Shown: positions 31,940-40,544 of the stretch, in pieces
Position numbering within the stretch: the first letter of the stretch is position 1
Layout of the letters: every line of letters starts with the position of its first letter
DNA from: CAZMYO01 sp964570525
GTDB taxonomy: Bacteria > Patescibacteriota > Patescibacteriia > Magasanikbacterales > GWA2-37-8
DNA length: 47,463 nt
Reading direction: 5' to 3'
NCBI GenBank assembly: GCA_964570525.1
Contig: CAZMYO010000057.1
Span: forward strand, 1 to 47,463
Position numbers and translations under genes: made by a program
The notes under the pieces: model-generated
Databases searched by the model: none
Told to the model about the DNA's origin: nothing
What the model saw: the letters and a program-made list of their open reading frames with translations, nothing else

Positions 31940-32478
31940 TTAAAGCCTTTTTTAAATTAACTGTGGCGCTTATCAGTATTCTTGCCATCTTTATTTTGCA
32001 TATCGCTGCGGTTAACTTTCTGCCATTTCCACTCAATCGCATTAACCTAATGTTTCTGGCGCTGGTTTGGTTGGCGATAAATAAAGGCATAGCTTACGTA
32101 GTTTGGGTTGGGTTAATTCTATCGTTTCTCGCAGAGCTTTTTTCCCCGGCGCCTTTTGGTGTTAATATGGCGGCGCTTCTTGGGAGCTTGATAATCTTGG
32201 ATTGGTTTCTGGCAAATGTTTTTACCAATCACTCCTGGTACATAGTGTTTTTTTCTGGATTGATCGGCCTTATTTGTTATCGAGTTGGGTTTTTTCTTTT
32301 TCTTGGCGCTGTTGCCATAATAAAACAGGATACACTTTCGTTTAATTTGCCGTTAGTTACCGACATAGCGCTCGAGGTCGTGCTCACCGCTACAACACTG
32401 GCCGGTCTCTATTTGGCAACCGCACTATTTCTTAAGCGCCTCGACCCAAAATATATCACCGTAAATGTAAGGTTATGA
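31936..32478 (+). CDS. mreD: MreD-like membrane protein
   Basis: This 180-residue protein has five to six hydrophobic segments. It lies between mreC and PBP2, overlapping both by 4 nt, which is the canonical position of mreD. The family has little motif conservation, so the call rests mainly on context and topology. Confidence 0.78.
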   Translation: MIKAFFKLTVALISILAIFILHIAAVNFLPFPLNRINLMFLALVWLAINKGIAYVVWVGLILSFLAELFSPAPFGVNMAALLGSLIILDWFLANVFTNHSWYIVFFSGLIGLICYRVGFFLFLGAVAIIKQDTLSFNLPLVTDIALEVVLTATTLAGLYLATALFLKRLDPKYITVNVRL

Positions 32479-34460
32479 CCGGCCTAAACCCTTTCAAAAT
32501 TTTTGACCCCTCTAATCCGACGCCGGGCTTAGACGGAAAATATAAAAAATCATGGGTGGAAGAATCGTTCGACATTGAAGCGGAAACCAAAAACCGGTTA
32601 AGCGTCGCGCATACCAGAAATTATATTGGCAAGAGCATTGGAATAAAAAAAATAAAAATATTTTTACTGGTCATTATTCTCGGCCTCACCGCCATCTTTG
32701 CTCGAACCTTCTATCTTCAGACGATCCGTGGTTCCTATTACCGTAATCTGGCCGAGGGTAATCGCATTCGCTTGCGATCTATTCCGGCCGAGCGCGGAAT
32801 TTTCTACGATCGTTTTAATAAAGAGTTGGTGCAAAATGTTCCCAATTTTTCTCTCGCCATCGTACCGCAGGATTTACCGCGCGCCGGGGGATGGCGAGAA
32901 AAAATAATTACAAAATTATCCGAACTAAGCGGCCTGTCTCAAGAAGACATTAATGAGCTTATAAAAAAATACGGTTCCTACGGGTATGAGTCGCTTGTTA
33001 TTAAAGAAAATTTGGATTACCAAACTGCTCTAAAACTATATGTTGAAAACGCGAGTCTTCCGGGAATTTCTATTGAAAGCGGCAGCCGAAGACACTATCT
33101 CAATACGGCGGGTAAAACAAGCGATAAAAACCTTAGCTTGTCGCATCTTCTGGGATATCTCGGCAAGCTCACCGAGGATGAGCTAACACAGTTACGAGAG
33201 AAGGGTTATCTGCAATCCGATAATATCGGCCGCGCTGGTTTGGAAAAAATATATGAACCGTTGTTGCGCGGTACTTACGGGAGAAAAAAAATTGAAGTCA
33301 ATGCCGCGGGAAAAGAACAAAATGTTCTAGCGGTAGAAGCTCCCGAGCCGGGAAAAAATATTGTGCTGACTATCGATCTTGAGGCTCAAAACGAACTGGA
33401 AAGACTCGTTAAAATTACTGCCGAAAAAATCCGAAAAAGAAAAATTGCCGCTATTGCCCTTGATCCAGCGACCGGCGAAGTGCTGGCTCTTGTAAGCTGG
33501 CCATCTTTTGACAATAATATATTCTCGAGTGGCATAGATAAAGCTACCTTTAAAGGTTATGTTGATGATCCCGACCGGCCGCTGTTCAATCGCGCTATTG
33601 CCGGAGTCTATCCTCCTGGTTCAACCGTTAAGTTGATAATTTCCGCCGCGGCCTTACAAGAAAAAATTATTACCAAAAATACCGTCTTCAATAGTGTGGG
33701 CGGCCTCGCTATCGACCAGTGGTTCTTTAAGGATTGGAAGGCCGGCGGCCATGGAATTACCAACGTAACCAAGGCCATTGCCTGGTCGGTCAATACTTTC
33801 TTTTATTATGTTGGCGGCGGTTATAATAACTTTGTGGGGCTCGGACTTGAACGTCTTGGCAAATACTTTTCTCTTTTTAACCTGGGCCAAAAAACTGGTA
33901 TTGATTTGCCCAGTGAACGTGGCGGATTTATTCCAAGCAAAGAGTGGAAAAAACGAGAAAGGGGGGAGACCTGGTTTGTTGGCGATACGTATAATTTATC
34001 TATTGGCCAGGGCGACCTTTTGGTAACACCCCTCCAGGTAGCGGTATGGACAGCGGCTATTGCTAACGGAGGAAATATTGTAGAGCCCCATCTAGGATAC
34101 AAGATATTGGATTCGGTTAACAAAACCGCGACGCCGATTGGAGACAAAATTATCAGAAGCAACTTTATCGCGCCAGAAAATTTGAGCTTGGTGCGGGACG
34201 GGATGCGCGAATGCGTAACTGCCGGCAGTTGTAAACTCTTGAATAACTTGCCTTTTCTCGCCGGCGGAAAAACCGGTACGGCCCAATGGAGCAAAAATCA
34301 GCCAACGCACGCTTGGTTTACCTCCTTCGCGCCGTTTGTTGATCCGCGCATTGTGGTAACAGTACTGGTGGAAGAGGGTGGCGAGGGCGCGACAATCGCC
34401 ATGCCGATCGCAAAAAATTTCTTAGACTGGTGGGGGAGAAAATATTTGACACGCAAATGA
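32475..34460 (+). CDS. mrdA: Penicillin-binding protein 2 (elongation transpeptidase)
   Basis: This 661-residue class B PBP has a membrane helix at about residues 58-75 after a long cytoplasmic tail, a dimerisation domain and a transpeptidase domain. The active serine is S383 in STVK, the second motif is SVN at 438-440 and the third is KTGTAQW at 599-605. It cross-links peptidoglycan during elongation with MreBCD. The start overlaps mreD (ATGA). The promoter of greA lies inside the last codons. Confidence 0.94.
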   Translation: MTGLNPFKIFDPSNPTPGLDGKYKKSWVEESFDIEAETKNRLSVAHTRNYIGKSIGIKKIKIFLLVIILGLTAIFARTFYLQTIRGSYYRNLAEGNRIRLRSIPAERGIFYDRFNKELVQNVPNFSLAIVPQDLPRAGGWREKIITKLSELSGLSQEDINELIKKYGSYGYESLVIKENLDYQTALKLYVENASLPGISIESGSRRHYLNTAGKTSDKNLSLSHLLGYLGKLTEDELTQLREKGYLQSDNIGRAGLEKIYEPLLRGTYGRKKIEVNAAGKEQNVLAVEAPEPGKNIVLTIDLEAQNELERLVKITAEKIRKRKIAAIALDPATGEVLALVSWPSFDNNIFSSGIDKATFKGYVDDPDRPLFNRAIAGVYPPGSTVKLIISAAALQEKIITKNTVFNSVGGLAIDQWFFKDWKAGGHGITNVTKAIAWSVNTFFYYVGGGYNNFVGLGLERLGKYFSLFNLGQKTGIDLPSERGGFIPSKEWKKRERGETWFVGDTYNLSIGQGDLLVTPLQVAVWTAAIANGGNIVEPHLGYKILDSVNKTATPIGDKIIRSNFIAPENLSLVRDGMRECVTAGSCKLLNNLPFLAGGKTGTAQWSKNQPTHAWFTSFAPFVDPRIVVTVLVEEGGEGATIAMPIAKNFLDWWGRKYLTRK

Positions 34461-34473
34461 AGTGTGTTATACT
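34446..34473 (+). promoter_or_regulatory. Promoter of greA
   Basis: A perfect TTGACA (34446-34451), 16 nt and TATACT (34468-34473) overlap the end of the PBP2 gene and lie 27 nt before the greA start. Confidence 0.75.
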
Positions 34474-34500
34474 ATGATTAATTATTAATTTTTTTCATCT

Positions 34501-34962
34501 ATGGACGAACCTATCCATTACCTGTCAGCGGATAGTCTGGAAGAGTTAAAAAAAGAATCTGATACTTTGAGGAATGTTACAATTCCAGAGATAGCCAAGC
34601 GCATTGATGAAGCCAAACAGCTGGGTGATCTTTCTGAAAACGCGGAATATCACCAGGCCCGTGAAGATATGTCCTGGGCGCAAGGCCGACTCTTGGAGGT
34701 GGAGCAAATTATTAACAACGCGGAAATTATTGTTAAACAGAAAACCGGGATGGTATCAGTGGGTAGCACGCTCACCGTTCGAATAAACGGCAAAGAAAAA
34801 CAGTACACCATTGTTGGCCCTCAAGAAATAGACCCGGCCCGTGGGATGATTTCCAACGAGTCGCCGCTGGGCGAAGCCTTTTTGGGGCATAGAACCGGTG
34901 ATCGGGTAGAGGTGTCCGCTCCTTCGGGAAAGGTAGTATACGAAATTCTTGAGATAAGGTAA
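34501..34962 (+). CDS. greA: Transcription elongation factor GreA
   Basis: This 153-residue factor rescues backtracked RNA polymerase. The N-terminal coiled coil has the acidic tip (GDLSENAEYHQAREDMSWAQGR) with D and E residues that act at the polymerase active site. The C-terminal FKBP-like domain has GEAFLGHRTGDRVEVSAPSG. The lipoprotein gene follows 21 nt downstream and probably shares the transcript. Confidence 0.95.
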   Translation: MDEPIHYLSADSLEELKKESDTLRNVTIPEIAKRIDEAKQLGDLSENAEYHQAREDMSWAQGRLLEVEQIINNAEIIVKQKTGMVSVGSTLTVRINGKEKQYTIVGPQEIDPARGMISNESPLGEAFLGHRTGDRVEVSAPSGKVVYEILEIR

Positions 34963-34983
34963 ACTATCAGAAGGAGGAAGACA

Positions 34984-35376
34984 ATGAGGAAGCTCGTCAT
35001 CGCTGTCTTGAGCGTATTTTCTCTTACCGGATGCTACAAAATAACCGCTCACAAGCCTGCTCTTGAAGCAACGAAACAACTTGACGACTGCGAACAGGAT
35101 ATCCGCCGATTGTGTGAAAATATTAGTCTGGAGCAGTGCGAGCAGATGTTGCCGCTTAAAGTCTGGAGCAAATGCGCCGAGCGGTGGGAGGCGTATGCCT
35201 TTGCCCACCCCGACGACCCTGAAGCTCCGTACGCAGCTTTAGAATTTTTGCTTGAGTTTGGCCTGCGTACGCCTAGTTATTTTGAAGGCTTGAGCGCCCT
35301 TAAAAGAGCGATAAAAATTGCCGAGATCTACCAAAAACTTTTTGGCAGAAACGCGCTAAAAAAAAGCAAACGCTAA
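34984..35376 (+). CDS. Small predicted lipoprotein with strong Shine-Dalgarno
   Basis: This 130-residue protein has a lipoprotein signal peptide with the lipobox LTGC and lipidated C17. The rest is helical, with paired Cys residues (DDCEQDIRRLCENISLEQCEQML) and a basic end. No family is recognised. It has a very strong ribosome binding site (AAGGAGGAAG 3-4 nt before ATG), unlike greA and the other operon genes. A strong terminator follows. Confidence 0.78.
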   Translation: MRKLVIAVLSVFSLTGCYKITAHKPALEATKQLDDCEQDIRRLCENISLEQCEQMLPLKVWSKCAERWEAYAFAHPDDPEAPYAALEFLLEFGLRTPSYFEGLSALKRAIKIAEIYQKLFGRNALKKSKR

Positions 35377-35433
35377 AGCGTTTCGGAAAGCTGGGAAACG
35401 CTCCAAGCGGTTTGCCTAACTAAAAACATCGCC

Positions 35434-35459
35434 AACCCCCCGCCAACCGGCGGGGGGTT
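35434..35459 (+). terminator. Strong terminator after the lipoprotein gene
   Basis: AACCCCCCGCC-AACC-GGCGGGGGGTT forms an 11-bp perfect stem followed by a short T-rich stretch. A second 8-bp repeat (AGCGTTTC...GAAACGCT) begins at the preceding stop. Confidence 0.85.
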
Positions 35460-35486
35460 CTACTTTAAATACACTTTCTGCGACGA

Positions 35487-35515
35487 TTTACAGTTTTTTT
35501 GGCTTGTGTTATGAT
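35487..35515 (+). promoter_or_regulatory. Promoter of the Cys-rich protein gene
   Basis: TTTACA (35487-35492), 17 nt and TATGAT (35510-35515) are followed by AAGGAGG and the ATG at 35534. Confidence 0.7.
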
Positions 35516-35533
35516 TATCTCAAGGAGGATAAC

Positions 35534-35929
35534 ATGGAAGTGCTAACAAGAAGGATCTCCGCGCATACCACTCGCTGCTATCAATGCTCCATTTGCAAGA
35601 CAAAACACCGATCTGCTGGTGCAGCCAAAAAGTGTGAAGCGCGAACATTGGAAAGACAAGTGTTTCATCGTGGATCGGTGGTGAAAAACATCTCGCCTCG
35701 TACCTGTCTAAACAATGGTCGACCTGAACATTACCGATTCCGAGGTACTGTCATCAAGGTCATCGGCCCTGTCCTTCCCGACAGAGACTATGAAAGATGG
35801 CTCGACGGAAAAAATGAAAGATTGAACGGCCACGTTTTCCAATACGAGGTGCGGTATCGCTGTCCTCGTTGCAAAAAAATCAAAACCGCTCTTTACTACG
35901 GCCCGGAACTGCGGGCAATCAGCCGCTAA
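35534..35929 (+). CDS. Unknown protein with split zinc-ribbon Cys pairs
   Basis: This 131-residue basic protein has CxxC pairs at C18-C21 and C110-C113, with C15, C34 and C58 also present. The pairs could form one zinc site that brackets a beta-rich middle (RFRGTVIKVIGPVLPD). It may bind nucleic acid, but I recognise no family. It is a single gene with its own promoter, a strong Shine-Dalgarno (CAAGGAGGATAAC) and a terminator. The frame extends upstream to 35504, but the Shine-Dalgarno fixes the start at 35534. Confidence 0.75.
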   Translation: MEVLTRRISAHTTRCYQCSICKTKHRSAGAAKKCEARTLERQVFHRGSVVKNISPRTCLNNGRPEHYRFRGTVIKVIGPVLPDRDYERWLDGKNERLNGHVFQYEVRYRCPRCKKIKTALYYGPELRAISR

Positions 35930-35938
35930 ACAGCACTT

Positions 35939-35967
35939 AATCCGGTCGAGCCAAACGACCGGATTTT
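35939..35967 (+). terminator. Terminator of the Cys-rich protein gene
   Basis: AATCCGGTCG and CGACCGGATT form a 10-bp perfect stem with a 7-nt loop, followed by TTTTCATT and further T-rich sequence. Confidence 0.85.
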
Positions 35968-35991
35968 CATTATATTTTTCGACCATAATTT

Positions 35992-36020
35992 TTGACTAAT
36001 TACAGCGGGTTAGGTATAAT
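35992..36020 (+). promoter_or_regulatory. Promoter of lysS
   Basis: TTGACT (35992-35997), exactly 17 nt and TATAAT (36015-36020) form a near-consensus promoter 31 nt before the start. Confidence 0.8.
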
Positions 36021-36051
36021 CATAGCATGTTTTTAAGCCATAATTTACGGT

Positions 36052-37533
36052 ATGTCCGATAAAAATTCCATCGATCCGGCGCTACTTAAAGAAGACGTCG
36101 TGCGCCTGGAACATCTTAAAACTATTCAGGATGCCAGTATCGACCCATATCCAGCTCACGCGGAGCGGGGGATACTTCTGTCTGAAGCGAAGAACCTGCC
36201 TGAAGGAACTGCCGTGCGGGTAGCCGGACGAATTGTTGCTAAACGAGAAATGGGTAAACTATCGTTTTGCCACCTCAAAGACGCTTCCGGAAAACTCCAG
36301 CTGGCCTTCGCCGACCAAGAATTGGGGAAAGAGAGCTATAAATTTTTTCTAAAAAACTTTGACCTCGGCGATTTTATTGGAGTTGACGGCGAAATGTTTG
36401 TTACGCATAAAGGCGAGGTAAGCGTTCGAGTAAAAAATTATACGCTTCTTTCTAAAGCGCTGCTGCCCCTGCCGGAAAAATGGCACGGCTTAAGCGATGT
36501 AGAGGCTCGCTACCGCAAGCGCTATCTTGATCTTTTGAGTAACGAAGAATCCATGCGCGTTGCTAAACTCCGGAGCAACTTGGTTCGGGAAATCAGGAAC
36601 TATTTTGATGCCCGAGGATTTTTTGAGGTAGAAACACCTATTTTACAAACTCTCTACGGCGGAGCGCTCGCCAAGCCGTTTGTCACGCATCACAATGCTC
36701 TCAATATTCCACTATATCTCCGTGTCGCTCCGGAGCTTTATCTTAAACGCCTGATTATTGGTGGTTTTGAAAAAGTTTATGAAATAGCCAAATGCTTCCG
36801 TAACGAAGGCATAGATTTTAACCACAATCCCGAATTTACTCAAATAGAATTTTATTGGGCTTACGCCGATTACCAGGATTTAATGAATCTGGTAGAAGAT
36901 TTTATTCCTCATATCATTACTCGCGCCGGATTACCGCTTAGTTTTTTTTCTGCCGGCAAGGAAGTTGATTTCACCCCTCCTTATCCGCGCGTAACGATGC
37001 GTGATATCCTCAAACAGTACGCGGATCTTGATATCGAAGATTATCCCGATCAAAAATCGCTCTACAAAAAAGCAAAAAAATTAAAACTTGACGATCTTGA
37101 CGAAAATTCCGGTCGCGGCAAGCTCATTGACGATATCTATAAAAAATTCGCCCGGCCGCATATCGTCAATCCAATCTTTATGACGGATCACCCGATTGAA
37201 CTCTCGCCGCTTGCCAAGCGCAAGCCCGCGGACCCGCGCTATGTAGAGCGTTTCCAACTCCTCTGCGCCGGCGGCAACGAGCTTTGCAACGCTTTCTCGG
37301 AGCTCAACGACCCCATCGACCAGGAAGCGCGATTTAGAGAGCAGACAAAAAATCGCGAAGCGGGGGACGAAGAAAGCATGCCCTATGATGAAGACTTTGT
37401 TACGGCTTTAAAACACGGCATGCCGCCAACCGCCGGGCTCGGCCTGGGTATCGATCGACTGGTGAAGCTACTCGTTGACGCCCCCAACCTAAAAGAGGTG
37501 ATTCTGTTTCCAACCCTCCGACCGGAAAAATAA
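36052..37533 (+). CDS. lysS: Lysyl-tRNA synthetase (class II)
   Basis: This 493-residue synthetase has an N-terminal OB-fold anticodon domain (residues 55-150, VRVAGRIVAKREMGKLSFCHL). The catalytic core follows: motif 1 around ARGFFEVETPILQ, motif 2 ECFRNEG-type AKCFRNEGIDFNHNPEFTQIE, and motif 3 GLGLGIDRLVKLL. Residues for lysine and ATP binding are intact by eye. No Shine-Dalgarno is seen. Confidence 0.96.
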   Translation: MSDKNSIDPALLKEDVVRLEHLKTIQDASIDPYPAHAERGILLSEAKNLPEGTAVRVAGRIVAKREMGKLSFCHLKDASGKLQLAFADQELGKESYKFFLKNFDLGDFIGVDGEMFVTHKGEVSVRVKNYTLLSKALLPLPEKWHGLSDVEARYRKRYLDLLSNEESMRVAKLRSNLVREIRNYFDARGFFEVETPILQTLYGGALAKPFVTHHNALNIPLYLRVAPELYLKRLIIGGFEKVYEIAKCFRNEGIDFNHNPEFTQIEFYWAYADYQDLMNLVEDFIPHIITRAGLPLSFFSAGKEVDFTPPYPRVTMRDILKQYADLDIEDYPDQKSLYKKAKKLKLDDLDENSGRGKLIDDIYKKFARPHIVNPIFMTDHPIELSPLAKRKPADPRYVERFQLLCAGGNELCNAFSELNDPIDQEARFREQTKNREAGDEESMPYDEDFVTALKHGMPPTAGLGLGIDRLVKLLVDAPNLKEVILFPTLRPEK

Positions 37534-37560
37534 TCTGTCGGAAATCCGTCTAATCCTGTT

Positions 37561-37630
37561 CATAATCCGCGTCCCGATTTCCTTTCGAGGAAATCGCGGA
37601 TCCTCGATTTTGCGCCATAGCAAAATCGGG
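37561..37630. repeat. Two hairpins between lysS and the RibL-like gene
   Basis: GATTTCC-GGAAATC (37576-37595) and CGATTTTG-CAAAATCG (37605-37628) lie side by side in the 37534-37643 gap. CCCGAT and ATCGGG segments sit outside them. They resemble the dispersed palindromes elsewhere in the window. Confidence 0.65.
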
Positions 37631-37643
37631 ATAATCTGTGTTT

Positions 37644-38069
37644 ATGAAGAAAGTAATGGTTTTTGGCACCTTCGATATTCTCCATCCCGGACACATTCAC
37701 ATGCTTAAAGAGGCGGAGAGATACGGCGATTCTTTGGTAATAATTGTCGCCAAAGACAGTACCGTGAAAAAGATAAAAGGCCGCTTGCCAATACACTCGG
37801 AAACCGTTCGTCTCAAAAGTCTAGAGGCTCTAGCTATCGCCGATCGGGTGCGACTTGGGAATAGTGGGGACAAACACCAGGTTATTCGAGAAGAGAAGCC
37901 GGATGTGATTGCCTTGGGCTATGATCAAAAATTTTTTACCGAGGGGTTAGATAAGGTACTTGAGAAACCAATCACTATAGTGCGGCTTAGTCCTTACAAA
38001 CCAGAGATTTACAAAAGTTCAAAATTAGCTTCGGCGATATCTCACTATCAGCGTAATCCGTATTTATGA
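37644..38069 (+). CDS. Cytidylyltransferase-fold nucleotidyltransferase (RibL/TagD-like)
   Basis: This 141-residue protein has the class I nucleotidyltransferase fold: FGTFDILHPGH at residues 7-17 (HxGH), then VKKIKGR and the ISTSxR-like YKSSKLAS. Candidates are FAD synthase of the RibL type and glycerol-3-phosphate cytidylyltransferase; FGTFDILHPGH and length fit both. The ATG at 37644 is chosen over GTG at 37638. An rdgB remnant starts in the stop codon. Confidence 0.85.
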   Translation: MKKVMVFGTFDILHPGHIHMLKEAERYGDSLVIIVAKDSTVKKIKGRLPIHSETVRLKSLEALAIADRVRLGNSGDKHQVIREEKPDVIALGYDQKFFTEGLDKVLEKPITIVRLSPYKPEIYKSSKLASAISHYQRNPYL

Positions 38070-38131
38070 AGAAAATTCTTATCGCTACCGCTAACGCCGG
38101 AAAATTTCATGAATTTACAATTGAATTTTAA
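38066..38131 (+). pseudogene. Remnant of rdgB/HAM1 (XTP/dITP diphosphatase)
   Basis: A 21-codon reading frame starts in the stop codon of the previous gene (ATGA) and encodes MKKILIATANAGKFHEFTIE. This is the N-terminus of the RdgB/HAM1 family, including the T/S-x-N-x-x-K nucleotide-binding pattern (TANAGK). It then ends at a TAA, with only 22 nt before serS. The rest of the roughly 195-residue enzyme is missing, so this is a truncated relic that kept its coupled start. Confidence 0.75.
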
Positions 38132-38153
38132 AAAAATATATTGATTAGCCGCT

Positions 38154-39392
38154 ATGCTAGACATAAAATTTATTCGCGAACATAAGGAGCTGGTGGAAAA
38201 AAATAACGCCAGTCGGAATGTGGAAGTTGATCTCGGTGAGCTTTTAGAGCTCGACCAAAAAAAGAATGGGCTGCAACAAAAAGCCAACGCCTTGCGCGCT
38301 GAACGCAATCGGGCCTCCAAGACTAAACCAACGGAAAAAGAAATCGCGCTCATGAAAAAAATTGGTGAAGAAATAGCCGGTCTGGAAGAATTGGCCAAGG
38401 AGAAAGAGGCGGAGCTCAAAGAAAGCCTCTTTTTGCTACCCAATCTTAATCACGATACCACTCCGCTTGGCCAAGATGAAAACGGTAATCTGGTTGAACG
38501 CAAAGTTGGGGAAGCGCCGATTTTTAATTTTCAGCCGAAAGAACATTTTGATATCGCTCACGTTCAAAATCTTATTGATACGAATGCCGGAGCCAAGGTT
38601 GCCGGTTCCCGCTTTTATTATCTAAAGGGAAAGCTGGCCGTTCTCGAGCGAGCCGTAATGCAATTTGCTATTGATACGCTGGCAAGTAAAGGATTCGAGC
38701 TTGTTTTACCGCCTATTATGGTAAAAGAAGAGGCGCTGTTTGGCACTGGTTTTTTTCCGACCGATAAAAACGAAGTCTACTCTGTTAATCCTGGGGAAGA
38801 TGATCTCTATCTAATTGGCACTTCAGAGGTGCCGCTGATCTATCTGCACAGCGATGGGGTTCTTGATGTTCAGGAACTACCGAAAAAATATGTTGCCCTA
38901 ACGCCATGCTTTCGGCGCGAAGCCGGAAGCTACGGAAAAGATACCAAAGGTTTGTTTAGGGTACATCAATTTTATAAAACCGAAATGGTGGTCTTTTGCC
39001 AGCCGGAGGATTCTTGGAGGTTGCACGAAGAGCTTCTGCGCCACGAAGAAGACATCCTCCAGGCTCTAGGCTTGCATTATCAAGTAGTCAACGTTTGCTC
39101 CGGCGATTTGGGTTTTTCCGCGGCTAAAAAATACGACTGCGAAGGCTGGTTCCCGGGGCAGGGGAGATATCGGGAGCTTACTTCAACCAGCAACACCACC
39201 GATTACCAAGCCCGCCGCAGCAACATTAAATATAAAACCACCGATAACAAACGACATCTGGCGCACACGCTCAACGGCACCGCCGCCGCCGATCGCACCG
39301 TGCTCGCAATACTCGAAAATTACCAGCAAGAAGACGGGAGCGTGCTCATTCCCGAGGTATTGCGGAAATACACCGAATTCTCCACGCTCTAA
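38154..39392 (+). CDS. serS: Seryl-tRNA synthetase
   Basis: This 412-residue class II synthetase has the N-terminal long coiled-coil arm (residues 25-100) that binds the tRNA variable arm. The catalytic core contains TSEVPL, FRREAGSYGKDTKGLFRVHQF (motif 2) and NGTAAADRTVLAILENYQ (motif 3). It follows the rdgB relic by 22 nt and lacks a Shine-Dalgarno. Confidence 0.96.
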   Translation: MLDIKFIREHKELVEKNNASRNVEVDLGELLELDQKKNGLQQKANALRAERNRASKTKPTEKEIALMKKIGEEIAGLEELAKEKEAELKESLFLLPNLNHDTTPLGQDENGNLVERKVGEAPIFNFQPKEHFDIAHVQNLIDTNAGAKVAGSRFYYLKGKLAVLERAVMQFAIDTLASKGFELVLPPIMVKEEALFGTGFFPTDKNEVYSVNPGEDDLYLIGTSEVPLIYLHSDGVLDVQELPKKYVALTPCFRREAGSYGKDTKGLFRVHQFYKTEMVVFCQPEDSWRLHEELLRHEEDILQALGLHYQVVNVCSGDLGFSAAKKYDCEGWFPGQGRYRELTSTSNTTDYQARRSNIKYKTTDNKRHLAHTLNGTAAADRTVLAILENYQQEDGSVLIPEVLRKYTEFSTL

Positions 39393-39425
39393 ATAAAAAA
39401 GGAAGGGCCTGTTAAATTCTCGGCT

Positions 39426-40544
39426 ATGTTTACGTGGATAGAAATTAAGGCATCAGCCATCCGACACAATCTCCGCGAATTTAGGAGGCTGGCTGGTAAA
39501 AAAAAACTTCTCATGCCGGTAATAAAATCCAATGCCTACGGGCATGGTTTTTTGGAGGTGGCCAAGCTTTGTAACAAAAACAAGGAAGTTGATCGACTCT
39601 GCGTCGTGAGTTTGGAAGAGGCTCTGAAACTAATTAAAAATAAAATTTCCAAACCGATTGTTATCCTGGGCTTTTATGATCTAGACGATAAAAACCTTGC
39701 TCTCGCCGTCAAACATGGGGTTGCGTTCCCTATCTATACTTTTAAGCAAGCCAAAAAATTGGCAGCGATAGGCAAAAAAATAAACAGACGAATTATCGCG
39801 CACCTAAAAATTGATACCGGCGCCTCTCGCATCGGCCTTTTACCGAATGAGGCCGCGGCTTTTGTCGAAATGATCAAAAAAAAATTCAACAACATTTACC
39901 TTGAAGGATTGTGGAGTCATTTCTCTGCCAGCGAAACCGATGATCGAGAAACCAAGAGACAGTGGGAAATACTTGCCAAAGTAGATAGCGATTTTCGAAA
40001 GAGGGGAGTGCGCGTCCCCATCAAGCATATGGCCTGCTCGGCCGCGACAGTTCTGTTTCCCTTTACCCACGGCAACGCTATTCGGCTCGGCCTTGCCTTG
40101 TATGGCCTCCATTCTTCAAAACGAACATTGGCTAAGCTAAAGCTCCGACCGGCTTTAGCTTGGTTTACCACTATCATCCAGGTAAAAAAAATACCCGCGG
40201 GAGTTAAAATCGGATACGGTGGAACCTACACTACTCGCCGCCCAACCAAGCTAGCCGTGATGCCGGTCGGTTACTTTGATGGCTATGATCGGAAATTTTC
40301 TAATCGTGCGAGCGTGATAGTGCGTGGAATACGCTGCCCGGTGCGGGGGATGATCTGTATGAATTTAACCATGTTTGATGCCAGCGCTGTTTCCAAAGTT
40401 GCCGTAGGAGACAAAGTTACGCTTATCGGCCAAGGTCAGCGGGCCGCCGTTACCGCCGATGAGCTGGCGCGACTGGCCGATACCATTAATTATGAAATTG
40501 TCAGCCGCGTCAACCCATTGTTGCCGCGAGTGGTTATGCGCTAG
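39426..40544 (+). CDS. alr: Alanine racemase
   Basis: This 372-residue PLP enzyme makes D-alanine for peptidoglycan. The PLP lysine is K34 in VIKSNAYGHG, the catalytic tyrosine is Y264 in KIGYGGTY, and the HLKIDTGASRIG and PVGYFDGYDR segments are conserved. ftsQ begins directly after its stop. The product feeds the ligase Ddl encoded at 44.5 kb. Confidence 0.95.
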   Translation: MFTWIEIKASAIRHNLREFRRLAGKKKLLMPVIKSNAYGHGFLEVAKLCNKNKEVDRLCVVSLEEALKLIKNKISKPIVILGFYDLDDKNLALAVKHGVAFPIYTFKQAKKLAAIGKKINRRIIAHLKIDTGASRIGLLPNEAAAFVEMIKKKFNNIYLEGLWSHFSASETDDRETKRQWEILAKVDSDFRKRGVRVPIKHMACSAATVLFPFTHGNAIRLGLALYGLHSSKRTLAKLKLRPALAWFTTIIQVKKIPAGVKIGYGGTYTTRRPTKLAVMPVGYFDGYDRKFSNRASVIVRGIRCPVRGMICMNLTMFDASAVSKVAVGDKVTLIGQGQRAAVTADELARLADTINYEIVSRVNPLLPRVVMR

